A stretch of 64,000 bases of DNA from Prochlorococcus sp. AG-402-A21 (GCA_003279655.1 QCHI01000004.1:24421-88420), one strand, 5' to 3'. Positions 44,599-56,115 are shown, counted from the first letter of the stretch. The notes: a model not told the origin generated them from the letters alone. A program made the numbers and translations.

Positions 44599-45198
44599 TT
44601 ATATCAGATCTCCTTTGTCTGAAAGATTTAAAAGTTCAGAATACCCTCCAATAAATTTATCATTTATAAATATTTGTGGAAAAGTAGAAACAGTAGTTCT
44701 ATTAAGTATATTTATAAATTCCTCATCATTAGTAATTAGATAAGAATTATATTTTATATGAAAAGAATCAAGAAGTTTAAGTGCTCTTTGTGACCAAGGA
44801 CAATCTGGAAGAACATAAATATCAATATTTAAAGAATTATATTTTGAGCTGCTAATAGATCTATTTTTAAGATTAGGAATAACGCCAATCAAAACATCTA
44901 ATGATTTAAGAACAGTTGTTCCAGAAAGAAGGTGGCCACCAAATACGCTGCATTTTTCATCAGAAACACTTATGTGAACATGAGACTCTGTTGATCTTAT
45001 ATAACCACTTAAAGTAATTATCTCTAATTTCTTTTCAAAAATCGCAGGTTTATCATACGAAGGGCATTTGAATGAAGCTTTTGAGAGATCACCTACAGCG
45101 CTTATTAAAAATGATGTGGAGTTATGATATTTATGCAACTCATTCAATGAATCATAAACATCTACTCCTGAAGCAAAATTATAAAAATAATATTCCAT
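44599..45198 (-). CDS. PPC (DUF296) domain fused to a glutaredoxin
   Basis: 199 aa. Residues 1-107 are a PPC/DUF296 domain: LEIITLSGYIRS (58-69), ESHVHISVSD with H-V-H at 73-75, and VFGGHLLSGT (85-94). From about 125 a glutaredoxin begins: IDIYVLPDCPWSQRAL with the monothiol-like C133-P-W-S, then TFPQIFINDKFIGGYSEL (172-189), a full glutathione-binding set. PPC domains occur as stand-alone trimers in bacteria and in plant AHL DNA-binding proteins. I do not know this fusion as a characterised protein. ATG start. Confidence 0.85.
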   Translation of the reverse strand: MEYYFYNFASGVDVYDSLNELHKYHNSTSFLISAVGDLSKASFKCPSYDKPAIFEKKLEIITLSGYIRSTESHVHISVSDEKCSVFGGHLLSGTTVLKSLDVLIGVIPNLKNRSISSSKYNSLNIDIYVLPDCPWSQRALKLLDSFHIKYNSYLITNDEEFINILNRTTVSTFPQIFINDKFIGGYSELLNLSDKGDLI

Positions 45199-45230
45199 AA
45201 TATTAGTTTATTAGTAATTAAAACTTTAAA

Positions 45231-45311
45231 TTATTCTTGATCTAATTTTCTTATAATAAATGCCATTGTGGCTAATGATAAGAAAAACATAAAGATTAGA
45301 AATGTAGTCAT
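45231..45311 (-). CDS. Possible 26-aa membrane peptide
   Basis: ATG ORF of 26 codons: MTTFLIFMFFLSLATMAFII, then RKLDQE. A single hydrophobic helix with a short charged end, the size of small photosystem or cytochrome b6f subunits. It lies 32 bp upstream of the PPC-glutaredoxin gene on the same strand. No clear ribosome binding site and no match to a named peptide. Confidence 0.35.
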   Translation of the reverse strand: MTTFLIFMFFLSLATMAFIIRKLDQE

Positions 45312-45409
45312 GGTTTTAATCTGCTAATTCTTAGTATAATATAATAGGCTCTAAATAAGCTATGCTTAAGAATTATTAAACAAACTTACCACATAAGATT
45401 TAAAATAAA

Positions 45410-45982
45410 ATGAACAAGAAAATAATCAATTCAGAAAGATTTATTACTTGGCCAAGGATTATAAATGGACTTACAATTTCGAGGATATTGATTGGGTTAC
45501 CTATAATTATTTCACTGAGGAATGGTCGAAATGATGTTTTTATTTTTTTAATTCTGTTAGCGGGTCTTACTGATTATCTTGACGGTTATTTTGCACGTAA
45601 ATTTGATCATAAATCAGTTTTTGGCGCGAAGTTAGATCCTCTAGCAGATAAGATCCTTCTTATTGGTCCAATGATTTGGTTGGTCCATGAAAATCTAGTC
45701 CCCTTATGGTCTATCTGGTTAATAATATCGAGAGAACTATTGATAACTAGTTGGCGATCTGATAAAGCCTCAGGTGGTCCAGCCTCTATTCAGGGTAAGT
45801 ATAAAACTACATTTCAATTTTTAAGTATGATTCTATTATTATGGCCAAAAAGTTGGGGTTCAGTTTATGCCATTTTTATTATTAATAAAATAGGCTATAT
45901 ATCATTCTGGATATCATTCATTCTTACTTTAAGTTCTGCTATAAAATATATATTCAATCAAAAAGAAAGTCATCAGAACTAA
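45410..45982 (+). CDS. pgsA: CDP-diacylglycerol-glycerol-3-phosphate phosphatidyltransferase
   Basis: 190 aa membrane enzyme. The CDP-alcohol phosphatidyltransferase motif is complete: D-G-x2-A-R-x8-G-x3-D-x3-D in YLDGYFARKFDHKSVFGAKL followed by DPLADK. It makes phosphatidylglycerol phosphate, precursor of phosphatidylglycerol, the essential thylakoid phospholipid. ATG start. Its 3' end overlaps the convergent epimerase gene by 29 bp. Confidence 0.93.
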   Translation: MNKKIINSERFITWPRIINGLTISRILIGLPIIISLRNGRNDVFIFLILLAGLTDYLDGYFARKFDHKSVFGAKLDPLADKILLIGPMIWLVHENLVPLWSIWLIISRELLITSWRSDKASGGPASIQGKYKTTFQFLSMILLLWPKSWGSVYAIFIINKIGYISFWISFILTLSSAIKYIFNQKESHQN

Positions 45983-46871
45983 AATCGACTTGTTCATGAT
46001 TTACTAATAAATAGTCATTCTGATAGCTGTCAATCAAACCATTTAACAAATCGAATTTAGGTTCCCAAGATAAATCTTTTTTTATTTTAGAAGTATCAGT
46101 AAAGAAATTAGTTAACCTCAAAGGAAAAAGTTTTCTTGCCTTAGGGTCAAGTTTTGAAGGATCAAAAGAACGTAATTTAAAATCAGTGACATTATTTCCA
46201 GTAGCTAAAATCGCTGTTTCAATTAACCCTTTAAAAGTTACAGCTTTGCTTCCTGAACAATTATAAATTTGGTTAATCGCTTTATCTGTTTCAAGAGATT
46301 TTGAAATAGCCTCGGCCAAATCAGAAACATGTCCCAATTGCGTGATGGTTTGACCATCAAGAGGAACAGGAATGGGTCGGCCATTAGTTATACGATCAAA
46401 AAACCATTTTTCAATAGGATTATAATTACCAGGTCCATAAATATATGTCGGACGAAAACTTGTAAAAGGAATACCTTCAGCCTTTAGCCACGATTCTGTT
46501 TTTGCTTTACCTATATGACGGCTTTGAAGGTCTATAGAACTCTCTTCACTAACAGGAAATAATTGTGTGTTGTCGTATACCCCTGCAGAACTTATGTAGA
46601 TAAATCTAAAACTAGGAAGACCTGAAAATCTAAGAAGTCTTTGCGTATCTTCCAACTTGCGTCCAGAGCTATCAACAATAAGATCAAAAGAATTATCAGA
46701 AAGTTTTTTTAGATCCTCATCATTTGACCTGTCTCCCTTTATGTGAGTTATATTTTTTGGTACTGGTAAATTTCCACGTGTAAAAACAAATATCTCATGA
46801 CCTTTTGATAGCAAACTCGAGACAAGAGCTTTTCCTACAAACCTTGTTCCACCGTAAAAAAGAACTTTCAA
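45954..46871 (-). CDS. CSP41-like NAD-dependent epimerase/RNA-binding SDR
   Basis: 305 aa, TTG start. Rossmann GGTRFVGKALVSSLLSKG at 6-23, SSAGVYDNTQLFP in the active site, and FRPTYIYGPGNYNPIEKWFFDR, matching plant CSP41b and cyanobacterial relatives. CSP41 proteins bind and cleave chloroplast RNA in plants; whether this one acts on RNA or on a nucleotide sugar is not known. It overlaps pgsA by 29 bp, tail to tail. Confidence 0.85.
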   Translation of the reverse strand: MKVLFYGGTRFVGKALVSSLLSKGHEIFVFTRGNLPVPKNITHIKGDRSNDEDLKKLSDNSFDLIVDSSGRKLEDTQRLLRFSGLPSFRFIYISSAGVYDNTQLFPVSEESSIDLQSRHIGKAKTESWLKAEGIPFTSFRPTYIYGPGNYNPIEKWFFDRITNGRPIPVPLDGQTITQLGHVSDLAEAISKSLETDKAINQIYNCSGSKAVTFKGLIETAILATGNNVTDFKLRSFDPSKLDPKARKLFPLRLTNFFTDTSKIKKDLSWEPKFDLLNGLIDSYQNDYLLVNHEQVDFSSDDFLFD

Positions 46872-46964
46872 GATCCTTTATTAAAAAAATTATATTAAAG
46901 CCTATAGATAATCTCCAAGAGCTACATAAATGATGTTAGATGAATAGTAATAATTTTTTTCTTG

Positions 46965-47735
46965 ATGGAAATCATACCTGCAATAGATCTACTGAATGGT
47001 AAATGTGTTCGACTTAATCAAGGAAATTATAATGAAGTTACGAAGTTCAATAGTGATCCAGTAAAACAAGCTCAGACTTGGGAAAGCCAGGGAGCAAAAC
47101 GACTACATCTTGTAGATCTTGATGGTGCCAAGACAGGTGAGCCAATAAATGATCTAACAATAAAAGAGATAAAAAAATCCATTTCAATACCCATTCAACT
47201 TGGTGGTGGAATTAGGAGCATTGATCGTGCAAAAGAATTATTCGGCATTGGAATAGATAGAATAATTTTAGGGACAATTGCGATAGAGAACCCTGAGTTA
47301 GTTAAAGAACTATCTAAAAAATATCCAAAAAGAGTTGCAGTAGGGATTGATGCCAAAGAGGGAATAGTAGCTACTCGAGGCTGGTTAAAACAAAGTGAAA
47401 TATCTTCTCTAGACTTAGCAAAACAACTTAACGATCTTGAATTAGCCGCAATCATATCAACTGACATTGCAACTGATGGCACTCTAAAAGGACCTAATGT
47501 TAAAGCCTTGAGAGAGATTGCTGAGATCAGTATTAATCCAATAATTGCCTCAGGAGGAATTGGGTCAATAGCTGATTTAATTTCCCTAGCAGATTTTGAG
47601 AATGAAGGTATTGAAGGAATAATCGTAGGCAGAGCTTTATATGACGGCTCAATAGATTTAGAAGAAGCGATATTAACTCTAAAAAATCTTCTTATTCAAG
47701 ATTCATTTAATGATAAAGATAAATTTCTTGTCTAA
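46965..47735 (+). CDS. hisA: Phosphoribosylformimino-AICAR ribotide isomerase
   Basis: 256 aa from ATG 46965 (a TTG one codon upstream is less likely). Half-barrel duplication of the HisA/HisF fold: IIPAIDLLNGKCVRLNQG at the start, IQLGGGIRS, and the second-half VAVGIDAKEG plus IIASGGIGS. Acts in histidine synthesis. Single gene here. Confidence 0.95.
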   Translation: MEIIPAIDLLNGKCVRLNQGNYNEVTKFNSDPVKQAQTWESQGAKRLHLVDLDGAKTGEPINDLTIKEIKKSISIPIQLGGGIRSIDRAKELFGIGIDRIILGTIAIENPELVKELSKKYPKRVAVGIDAKEGIVATRGWLKQSEISSLDLAKQLNDLELAAIISTDIATDGTLKGPNVKALREIAEISINPIIASGGIGSIADLISLADFENEGIEGIIVGRALYDGSIDLEEAILTLKNLLIQDSFNDKDKFLV

Positions 47736-47832
47736 CATTTATAAACAGAAATGGGCTTTTGGATTTATGGAATAGGGCTGGAAGTATTTTTAAATCAAGT
47801 TATCTTAAAAAGGATAGGTTCTAGAATTCAAC

Positions 47833-49464
47833 TTGATCGAAGAAAGACAAAAACAAATTTTAATGATAGCGCCTTCACTGTTAGGCGAATCATTGGCTTT
47901 GCAACTAACATCTCAGGATAATAATTTAGAAATAATCCTAGACAAAAAAGATATAAATGGGTTACCAAAACTTATTCTATTTTGCCTTGAAGAAGTAGAA
48001 CTCTCAAACTCAATCAGACTAGAAATTCTTAAATTAAAAGAAAGATGGGATCAATCTCCTATTTTAATTGTAATACCAAAAAGTATTAAATTATCCTCTG
48101 CCGACTTGATGACCTTCGGTAGTGAAGGAGTTATTCAAGATCCTACTATTGAACTTTTAAGAGATACAATCAAAATTTTGCTTGGCGGGGGGAGAGTATT
48201 TAAAATTAATAATGAAATAAATTACAATGCCAACTCAATTCATAATTCATATGGATTAGGACATTGGTTATTAACTAGTGGCTTATCACAAATAAATAAA
48301 GATCTATACACGATTGATCAAATAATAGGTAAGAAATCAATAAATACATTTTATCTTTTCTTATTAATTGGTAGAAAAAGAGAACTATTATTAGCAAAGA
48401 AATTAATCATATGGTTATGGGGGCCGCTAGAGGTATTAATAGAGTCTCCAATTAAAAATACTAGTAATAAAAATATAAATCTAATTAAAAAATATAGTAC
48501 TGATATAACAATAAAAAACATCTCCACCAATGAGTTATGGAAAGTAATTTATAAAAGGATAGATGACAGAATTCAAGTTGACCTTACAAATTCTACTGAT
48601 GAACTGGCTGCTCTTTATTCATTAAATAAAAGCAAACGTATTAATCTCTTGAAAACTCTTCTGCAAGAATTTTCAATTATTATCAACAAACTTGATCAAA
48701 AAAATATTCGTGAAAAAGGTTTTGATGAGATTTTACAGTCAATTACTCCTGAGTTACATGCCAATACATTGCGCAATTTCATAGATTCGTATGATAGTCT
48801 AAAAAAGAATGGTGTTGATGTTTTTATTTCAGAATTTCTAGTACAAAATGCAGAACTTGGAATATTTGACGACGAACTACCTCCAATTACATTAATAATA
48901 GATCCAATAATAAATAATAAGCCGATTCTCATCGATGGAGAGTATTTATCAATAGAAGACCCTAGATCTATTATTCAATTGGAAACATTTATTCTAAATT
49001 GGATATTCAGGACAGCTGAAATAATTAGCGAAGAGATTATATCTTCATGTTCTGAATGGCCAGAACTACGTAAATATTTTCTAAATAAAGAATTAGTTTC
49101 AACAAGAGAATTAGAACGTAAAAGGAATCATATCAATACAAATAATCAACTTCAAAATCTATTCAAGAAACCAGTTAGATTGTACGAAAGCAAAAGATTA
49201 TATTTTACAGTCAAAAAAAATAAAATTGAAAAGGTTTTCATCCTTGAACCTAGAGATGATGAATTGAAGAAATTAGACTGGGCCCAAAGACAAATAGCAT
49301 TCGTAATAGAGTTAAGAGATGCTTTGGGGCCACAAGTACAGGCAATAATTCAATATTTAGGTGATTTAATAGTTCTAATCCTCACAAAAGTTGTTGGAAG
49401 ATCTATAGGATTAATTGGTAGAGGTATTGCTCAAGGTATGGGGAGAAACCTATCCAAAGGATAA
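47833..49464 (+). CDS. Ycf55/DUF3685-family protein
   Basis: 543 aa from TTG 47833; a possible later ATG begins MIAPSLLGESLALQL. The N-terminal receiver-like region (about 8-110) has ILMIAPSLLGESLALQL and PILIVIPKS. The long middle carries the DUF3685 segments found in Ycf55 of red-algal plastids. The end (DALGPQVQAIIQYLGDLIVL) is hydrophobic. Function unknown. First of a plus-strand run of conserved cyanobacterial genes. Confidence 0.8.
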   Translation: MIEERQKQILMIAPSLLGESLALQLTSQDNNLEIILDKKDINGLPKLILFCLEEVELSNSIRLEILKLKERWDQSPILIVIPKSIKLSSADLMTFGSEGVIQDPTIELLRDTIKILLGGGRVFKINNEINYNANSIHNSYGLGHWLLTSGLSQINKDLYTIDQIIGKKSINTFYLFLLIGRKRELLLAKKLIIWLWGPLEVLIESPIKNTSNKNINLIKKYSTDITIKNISTNELWKVIYKRIDDRIQVDLTNSTDELAALYSLNKSKRINLLKTLLQEFSIIINKLDQKNIREKGFDEILQSITPELHANTLRNFIDSYDSLKKNGVDVFISEFLVQNAELGIFDDELPPITLIIDPIINNKPILIDGEYLSIEDPRSIIQLETFILNWIFRTAEIISEEIISSCSEWPELRKYFLNKELVSTRELERKRNHINTNNQLQNLFKKPVRLYESKRLYFTVKKNKIEKVFILEPRDDELKKLDWAQRQIAFVIELRDALGPQVQAIIQYLGDLIVLILTKVVGRSIGLIGRGIAQGMGRNLSKG

Positions 49465-49530
49465 TTTATTTATTAATAAATATAGCTAGATTCACTTTAT
49501 GACTTTAGAATTTAAATAATCAGTACTTCA

Positions 49531-50088
49531 TTGATCTTGATAAGAATATTCGCCTCTCTACTTATACTTCTTATTCTATTTGTTAATCCAGTATATTCTG
49601 CTAGAGATACTGATAGTTATGATGGAAATATATACCCAATTTATGCTGGTAACGGATCATTAGTTCCACCACCTAGCACATTAGCAGAATCATTAAAGAA
49701 CGAAAGAACAAGTGTTTTAGTTTTCTATCTAGACGATAGTGCTACCAGTAAACAATTTGCACCTGTAGTTTCAGGTATTAAGTTATTGTGGAGCTCATCT
49801 ATTGATTTAATCCCTCTATCAATTGATGAATTAGACAATGATGACCCAAAAACTTTTAAGGAACCTGGCTATTACTGGCATGGGACGATACCTCAGACAG
49901 TGATTCTTGACGGAAAAGGTAATATTCTCTTAGACAAAGAAGGACAGGTATCTTTCGAAGAAATTAATGATGCAATAACCATAGGAACAGGTCTAAAGAA
50001 ACCTGATTTTGATTTAACAGTCAAAAGCTTTAACGAATACAATAGTGAACCTTCTAAAGATGGTTACACCAAACCTAGAGGCAGTTAA
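49531..50088 (+). CDS. Thylakoid-lumen-type thioredoxin-fold protein without CxxC
   Basis: 185 aa, TTG start. A signal peptide (SLLILLILFVNPVYSA, cut near residue 24) leads to a thioredoxin-like domain with TSVLVFYLDDSATSKQFAPV at about 60, where an active-site C-x-x-C would be, and a cis-Pro-like GTIPQTVILDGKGN. The redox cysteines are absent. Cyanobacterial lumen proteins of this kind are known but uncharacterised. Confidence 0.75.
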   Translation: MILIRIFASLLILLILFVNPVYSARDTDSYDGNIYPIYAGNGSLVPPPSTLAESLKNERTSVLVFYLDDSATSKQFAPVVSGIKLLWSSSIDLIPLSIDELDNDDPKTFKEPGYYWHGTIPQTVILDGKGNILLDKEGQVSFEEINDAITIGTGLKKPDFDLTVKSFNEYNSEPSKDGYTKPRGS

Positions 50089-50144
50089 AATGTAAGAAAA
50101 GCACTAAAGATTTTAATTAAATTGTTAAATATTTCTATTAAAAA

Positions 50145-51296
50145 ATGTTATTAAACTTTCTTCTCATCGTAATAATCACATTCTTATTGATTGAAATAAA
50201 TCATTATTTTAGACAAGGTTCTCCATTAGTTCTACAGCCCATAAAATTTAGAAAAATCATACTAGATTCTAAGCATAAATATATTACTTTGGTTGAAATT
50301 AAAAACTTAAAAAAAAGAATGGAAGTTATGATTCCATCTTTTAATGTTAGTCCTCAGTTAATAGGTATATCTAAAAACGACATAATAACGATTCATACAA
50401 AGATCAAACCACTTCATCCAGATGAAGAAGAAGAAGAAGCAGAAAATGACTATTGGTCTGCATATATATTAAAGGGGGAAAAATCGACATTTATCGAAAT
50501 TGAAATTGAATTTGAGATTAAAGATACAGCATTAGATAATATTAAATGTTTGTGGGTAGAAATAGAATGGGTCAATTACGGACCATTCGGTTCTCATACA
50601 AGATTTAACGGTTTTGCTTTGCCTAATTTTTTAGATACATCCCAAAAGAATTCTTCTAATACGAATTTAGTAGATCCAATTAGAACTCATATTCTTGGCA
50701 GTCTAGATGATCCCATTGGAATATTAAAATCCTACATGCCTAAAAATTCCTTGCCCACAGATATTCTGACAATTGGAGAGTCACCCTTAGCAATAATGCA
50801 AGGAAGATATATAGATTATAGGAACATAAATGCAAGTCTAATTTCAAAGTTAATTTGCAAAGGATTTCATCCGACTAGTAGTTTAGCCACTGCCTTTGGA
50901 ATGCAATCTCTAATAAATATTTCTGGTCCAACAAGAGTAATAATTTCATGGTTAATCGGAGGAATACTTAAAATGTTTGGTGTTAGAGGTATGTTTTATC
51001 GTTTAGCAGGTGAGCAAGCAAGATTAATTGACGACATTACTGGTACAACTCCACCCTATGATAAAAGTATAGTTTTAGGACCAAAAGATACTCAATCTTT
51101 TTGTATTAAAGCCGCAAAAAAACTAAACGTTAATGTGGCTGTTGTAGACGTCAATGATCTAGGAAGAGTGAAAATAATAGCAACAAATAATTTTAATAAT
51201 TTAGAAATGATTAAAAGAGCTCTAAACTCTAATCCAGCAGGTAATGCTAACCAACAAACACCCTTAGTACACATCAGATCAGATGAAATAAATTAA
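50145..51296 (+). CDS. F420-0:gamma-glutamyl ligase-like (CofE) protein
   Basis: 383 aa. An N-terminal membrane helix (1-18) is followed by the CofE-like body: IGESPLAIMQGRYIDYRNIN, GPKDTQSFCIKAAKKLNVNV, VVDVNDLGRVKIIA and the C-terminal SNPAGNANQQTPLVHIR. F420 is not made by Prochlorococcus to my knowledge, so the real reaction is probably different. ATG start. Confidence 0.8.
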   Translation: MLLNFLLIVIITFLLIEINHYFRQGSPLVLQPIKFRKIILDSKHKYITLVEIKNLKKRMEVMIPSFNVSPQLIGISKNDIITIHTKIKPLHPDEEEEEAENDYWSAYILKGEKSTFIEIEIEFEIKDTALDNIKCLWVEIEWVNYGPFGSHTRFNGFALPNFLDTSQKNSSNTNLVDPIRTHILGSLDDPIGILKSYMPKNSLPTDILTIGESPLAIMQGRYIDYRNINASLISKLICKGFHPTSSLATAFGMQSLINISGPTRVIISWLIGGILKMFGVRGMFYRLAGEQARLIDDITGTTPPYDKSIVLGPKDTQSFCIKAAKKLNVNVAVVDVNDLGRVKIIATNNFNNLEMIKRALNSNPAGNANQQTPLVHIRSDEIN

Positions 51297-51334
51297 ATGT
51301 CGCAAGAAAGTTGAAAATGCAATAAAATGATTAA

Positions 51335-52803
<1,469 letters not shown>

Positions 52804-52867
52804 ATTTTGAATATGATGTAAAAACATAATCAAATAAATCCAGATACTGACTAATAAAAACTCAACT

Positions 52868-53404
52868 ATGTCATCAACAAATAAAAACGACGAAGTACCT
52901 ACCCTTTTAGTTAAAGATTCTCAAGGCTCAGATCTCTTATGTTTTCTTGAACAAGTAGTACCTCTAGAAGGTAATGAATATGCCCTTTTAACACCCGTAG
53001 ATACACCTGTCTCTCTTTTCCAACTAATTGATGACCAAGATCCCAAGCTAATAGAAACAATTGAAAAAAATGAGCCAATTCTTGAAGTAGCTGATGTTGT
53101 CCTTCAAGAACATGATCTTAAACTTGTTCGCTCAGCTATCACACTTACAGTTTCAGGTGAATTAGATGAGCCTGAACCAGAAGAAATTGAAGAAGAAGAC
53201 ATTGATGAAGAGTCTGAGACTTACGAACTTCTTGTAAATTTTAGAGTTGATAATAATGAGTATGGTCTATACATTCCGCTAGACCCTTTCTTCATAGTCG
53301 GAAAGCTAGAGGATGGTGAAGTAAAGCTTGTTGAAGGTGAAGAGTTTGACAAGATACAATTAGGAATTGAAGCTGAACTTGAGGAAAGAGGATTATCAGA
53401 ATAA
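52868..53404 (+). CDS. DUF3727-family protein
   Basis: 178 aa acidic protein (EPEPEEIEEEDIDEESE at about 100-117). The pattern TLLVKDSQGSDLLCFLEQVV, YALLTPVDTPVSLFQL and a repeat ELLVNFRVDNNEYGLYIPLDP looks like two copies of a small DUF1292/DUF3727 domain. Conserved in cyanobacteria; function unknown. The TAA stop at 53402 overlaps the candidate AUA start of yqeG. Confidence 0.85.
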   Translation: MSSTNKNDEVPTLLVKDSQGSDLLCFLEQVVPLEGNEYALLTPVDTPVSLFQLIDDQDPKLIETIEKNEPILEVADVVLQEHDLKLVRSAITLTVSGELDEPEPEEIEEEDIDEESETYELLVNFRVDNNEYGLYIPLDPFFIVGKLEDGEVKLVEGEEFDKIQLGIEAELEERGLSE

Positions 53405-53913
53405 ATATAAAGGAATTACTTATTCCACGTTGGAAGGTAAACGATAAAATTTCAAAGATTTCGATAAATGATTTATTATCGAAAAATATTAAAGCATTAA
53501 TACTTGATGTAGATGGAACATTAATATCAGGGAACAAGCCAGTAATATCAAGTGATATAAAAAATTGGATTTATAATTCAAAAAAATATTTTTATACTTA
53601 CTTATTTAGCAATAATCCATCTAAAAGTAGAATAAAATTAATTGCTAATGAATTAGATTTAGAATTTACATACTCTGGTGGCAAACCAAGCAAAAGAAAG
53701 TTAAAGAAGATCCTAGATAAAATTCCTTATTCATCACATGAAGTAGCAATAATTGGTGATAGAGTTTTTACAGATATTCTTGTAGGCAATAGATTAGGAA
53801 TGTATACAATATTGGTAGATTCAATCGATTATTATGGAAACAAAATTGAAAAAAACAACTTTCAATCCATAGAAAGATACATAGCAAGAATTATAACTGG
53901 AGACCTTTTATGA
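53401..53913 (+). CDS. yqeG: YqeG-family HAD phosphatase, candidate AUA start
   Basis: About 170 aa. HAD motif [13 protein letters not shown], motif II with FSNNPSKSR, Lys in [12 protein letters not shown], and motif [19 protein letters not shown]; this is the YqeG/GEP4-like family, which includes phosphatidylglycerophosphate phosphatases. The frame is open from 53383, after a stop at 53380, but contains no ATG, GTG or TTG before the family domain. An ATA at 53401 overlaps the DUF3727 stop as ATAA, with GAGG 9 nt upstream; I mark it as the likely start. The gene ends in an ATGA overlap with proB. It follows the usual order DUF3727-yqeG-proB. Confidence 0.85.
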   Translation: MNIKELLIPRWKVNDKISKISINDLLSKNIKALILDVDGTLISGNKPVISSDIKNWIYNSKKYFYTYLFSNNPSKSRIKLIANELDLEFTYSGGKPSKRKLKKILDKIPYSSHEVAIIGDRVFTDILVGNRLGMYTILVDSIDYYGNKIEKNNFQSIERYIARIITGDLL

Positions 53914-54992
53914 CAACCTGGGTAATCAAGATTGGTACAAGCCTTTTGAGAGGAAATGATCAATATACAACTTTTGATATCATTAATAATTATTGTTCAT
54001 ATATATCAAAAGCTCAAAAAAATGGCGATAAAGTTATATTGGTATCTAGCGGTGCTGTAGGACTTGGATGTCATAAAATGAGCTTCAAGTCAAGACCTAA
54101 AGAAATTATCTCTTTACAAGCTTCAGCAGCAATAGGCCAACTTCATTTAATGGCTTTGTATGAAAAGGCTATGAGCCGTTATGGATATAAAGTTGCACAA
54201 ATATTATTAACTAGGTTGGAGTTGGGCTCAAGAAACAGTTATAAATCTGCTTCACAAACATTAAAAAGATTGATCGAATGGGATGTTATACCAATAGTAA
54301 ATGAAAATGATATAACCTCAGATGCAGAGTTAAAATACGGAGATAATGATACTTTGTCTGCATTAGTTGCAACAGCCATATCTGCAGATCAACTAATATT
54401 GTTAACTGATATTGATCATCTCTACTCTTCTGATCCCAAAACAAACAGTAAAGCGAAGCCAATCAAAGATATTAATAATTCAATAGAATTAAATAGATTA
54501 GAACTAGCTAATGAACAAACAACTTGGGGGACTGGAGGAATAAAAACAAAACTAACTGCTGCAAAGATAGCCACTGAAAGTGGGATAAAAGTTCAATTAG
54601 CAGATGGCAGCACTCCTGAAACTTTAGGAGAATTACTTGAAGGGAAAAGAATAGGTACAGTTTTCCATCCTCATCCGAATCCTATCGGTAATAGAAAAAG
54701 TTGGTTATCACATGCAATAAAGCCAGTAGGCGAAATACATTTAGACGATGGTGCTAGTGAAGCCATCAAAAATAAAGGCGCCTCGCTATTATTAGTTGGC
54801 GTAAAGAAAGTTAGAGGGAACTTTATTTCTAATCAACCTGTAAAAGTTATCAACAATAAAGGAGAAGAAATTGCTAAAGGAATTTGCTCTATGAGCAGTG
54901 ATGCTATAAAAATAGGAATTAATTCAAAATCAGCGACAACAGGATCTCCCCTTGTGATTCATCGAGATGTTCTGGTTCTAACCAATGAATAA
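53910..54992 (+). CDS. proB: Glutamate 5-kinase
   Basis: 360 aa. Amino-acid kinase domain opens [14 protein letters not shown] and has [22 protein letters not shown] and [15 protein letters not shown]-terminal PUA domain follows from about 275 ([20 protein letters not shown]). First step of proline synthesis from glutamate. ATG overlaps the yqeG stop. Confidence 0.95.
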   Translation: MTTWVIKIGTSLLRGNDQYTTFDIINNYCSYISKAQKNGDKVILVSSGAVGLGCHKMSFKSRPKEIISLQASAAIGQLHLMALYEKAMSRYGYKVAQILLTRLELGSRNSYKSASQTLKRLIEWDVIPIVNENDITSDAELKYGDNDTLSALVATAISADQLILLTDIDHLYSSDPKTNSKAKPIKDINNSIELNRLELANEQTTWGTGGIKTKLTAAKIATESGIKVQLADGSTPETLGELLEGKRIGTVFHPHPNPIGNRKSWLSHAIKPVGEIHLDDGASEAIKNKGASLLLVGVKKVRGNFISNQPVKVINNKGEEIAKGICSMSSDAIKIGINSKSATTGSPLVIHRDVLVLTNE

Positions 54993-55036
54993 CTCAGACA
55001 AAATACTAATTTCCTCTTCCCAACTTAAATCAAATC

Positions 55037-56089
55037 ATGCAATTCAATGAAATTGTCGAAAAGCTTAAGCAAGGTCAATCTGGTGTTGTTGACTTTAAAA
55101 TAAAAAACAATCCAGTTATCTTAACTGCAGCTTCTTTAGAAAAGGCTGAAGGAAATGAAATAAGTTTTCTAGACAATAATAGTCAATTAAATCTTAAGCA
55201 TCTCATTAAAACCTCAAAGGCATCCGCTCTACTATTGCCAGCGAATGATGACTTTATTATTGAAATAGCAAAGCAAATATCAGTTGATTGGATACTACTA
55301 AAAGAGCCAAAGATTGCTTTTGCTGAAACACTAGAATTTCTTTATCCTGATGAAGTAGAAAAAGAAGGTATCCATAAAAGTGCGGTCATCGGAGAGAATG
55401 TAAAAATTGGCCCCGGAGTTTCAATCGGAGCTAATGTTTATATTGGAGATAATACAGAAATTGGAGCTGGGACTATTATTCATGCAGGTGTTGTTGTCTA
55501 TAAAAAAGTAAGAATTGGTGCCAAAAATTTAATTCACGCAAATAGTGTTATTCATTCTGGATCAATAATTAGAGACGAATGTGTAATTAATGCGAATGCT
55601 GTTATTGGTGGTGAAGGTTTTGGATTCGTTCCCACATCACATGGATGGAAGAAAATGCCTCAAGTAGGAATAGTTATTTTAAAAAACAAAGTAGAAATTG
55701 GTAGTGGATCAACTATTGATAGGCCTTCAGTCGGAGAGACAATAATTGGTGAAGATACAAAAATTGATAACCTAGTTCAAATTGGTCATGGAGTAACTAC
55801 CGGTAAAGGTTGCGCTATGGCTGCACAAGTAGGTATTGCAGGCGGTGCTCAGATAGGGAATGGAGTTATTCTTGCTGGACAGGTAGGTGTGAGTAATAAA
55901 GTCAAAATCGGCGATAGAGTGATAGCCAGTTCCAAGACAGGAATCGTATCAAATATTGAGGCAGGGAAAGTAATTAGCGGCTTCCCTGCTATTCCCAATA
56001 AACTATGGTTGAGATGCTCTGCTAATTTCAAAAAACTACCTGAGATAACAAAAGCAATTCGACAATTAGACCGCAGAAACTCCAGGTAA
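55037..56089 (+). CDS. lpxD: UDP-3-O-acylglucosamine N-acyltransferase
   Basis: 350 aa. N-terminal uridine-binding domain (about 1-100), then a left-handed beta-helix of hexapeptide repeats ([52 protein letters not shown]) and a C-terminal helix. Third step of lipid A synthesis; shows that the organism makes an LPS-type outer membrane. ATG start. Confidence 0.95.
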   Translation: MQFNEIVEKLKQGQSGVVDFKIKNNPVILTAASLEKAEGNEISFLDNNSQLNLKHLIKTSKASALLLPANDDFIIEIAKQISVDWILLKEPKIAFAETLEFLYPDEVEKEGIHKSAVIGENVKIGPGVSIGANVYIGDNTEIGAGTIIHAGVVVYKKVRIGAKNLIHANSVIHSGSIIRDECVINANAVIGGEGFGFVPTSHGWKKMPQVGIVILKNKVEIGSGSTIDRPSVGETIIGEDTKIDNLVQIGHGVTTGKGCAMAAQVGIAGGAQIGNGVILAGQVGVSNKVKIGDRVIASSKTGIVSNIEAGKVISGFPAIPNKLWLRCSANFKKLPEITKAIRQLDRRNSR

Positions 56090-56115
56090 TTTTTTCCCTT
56101 AATTAATAAGAACAA

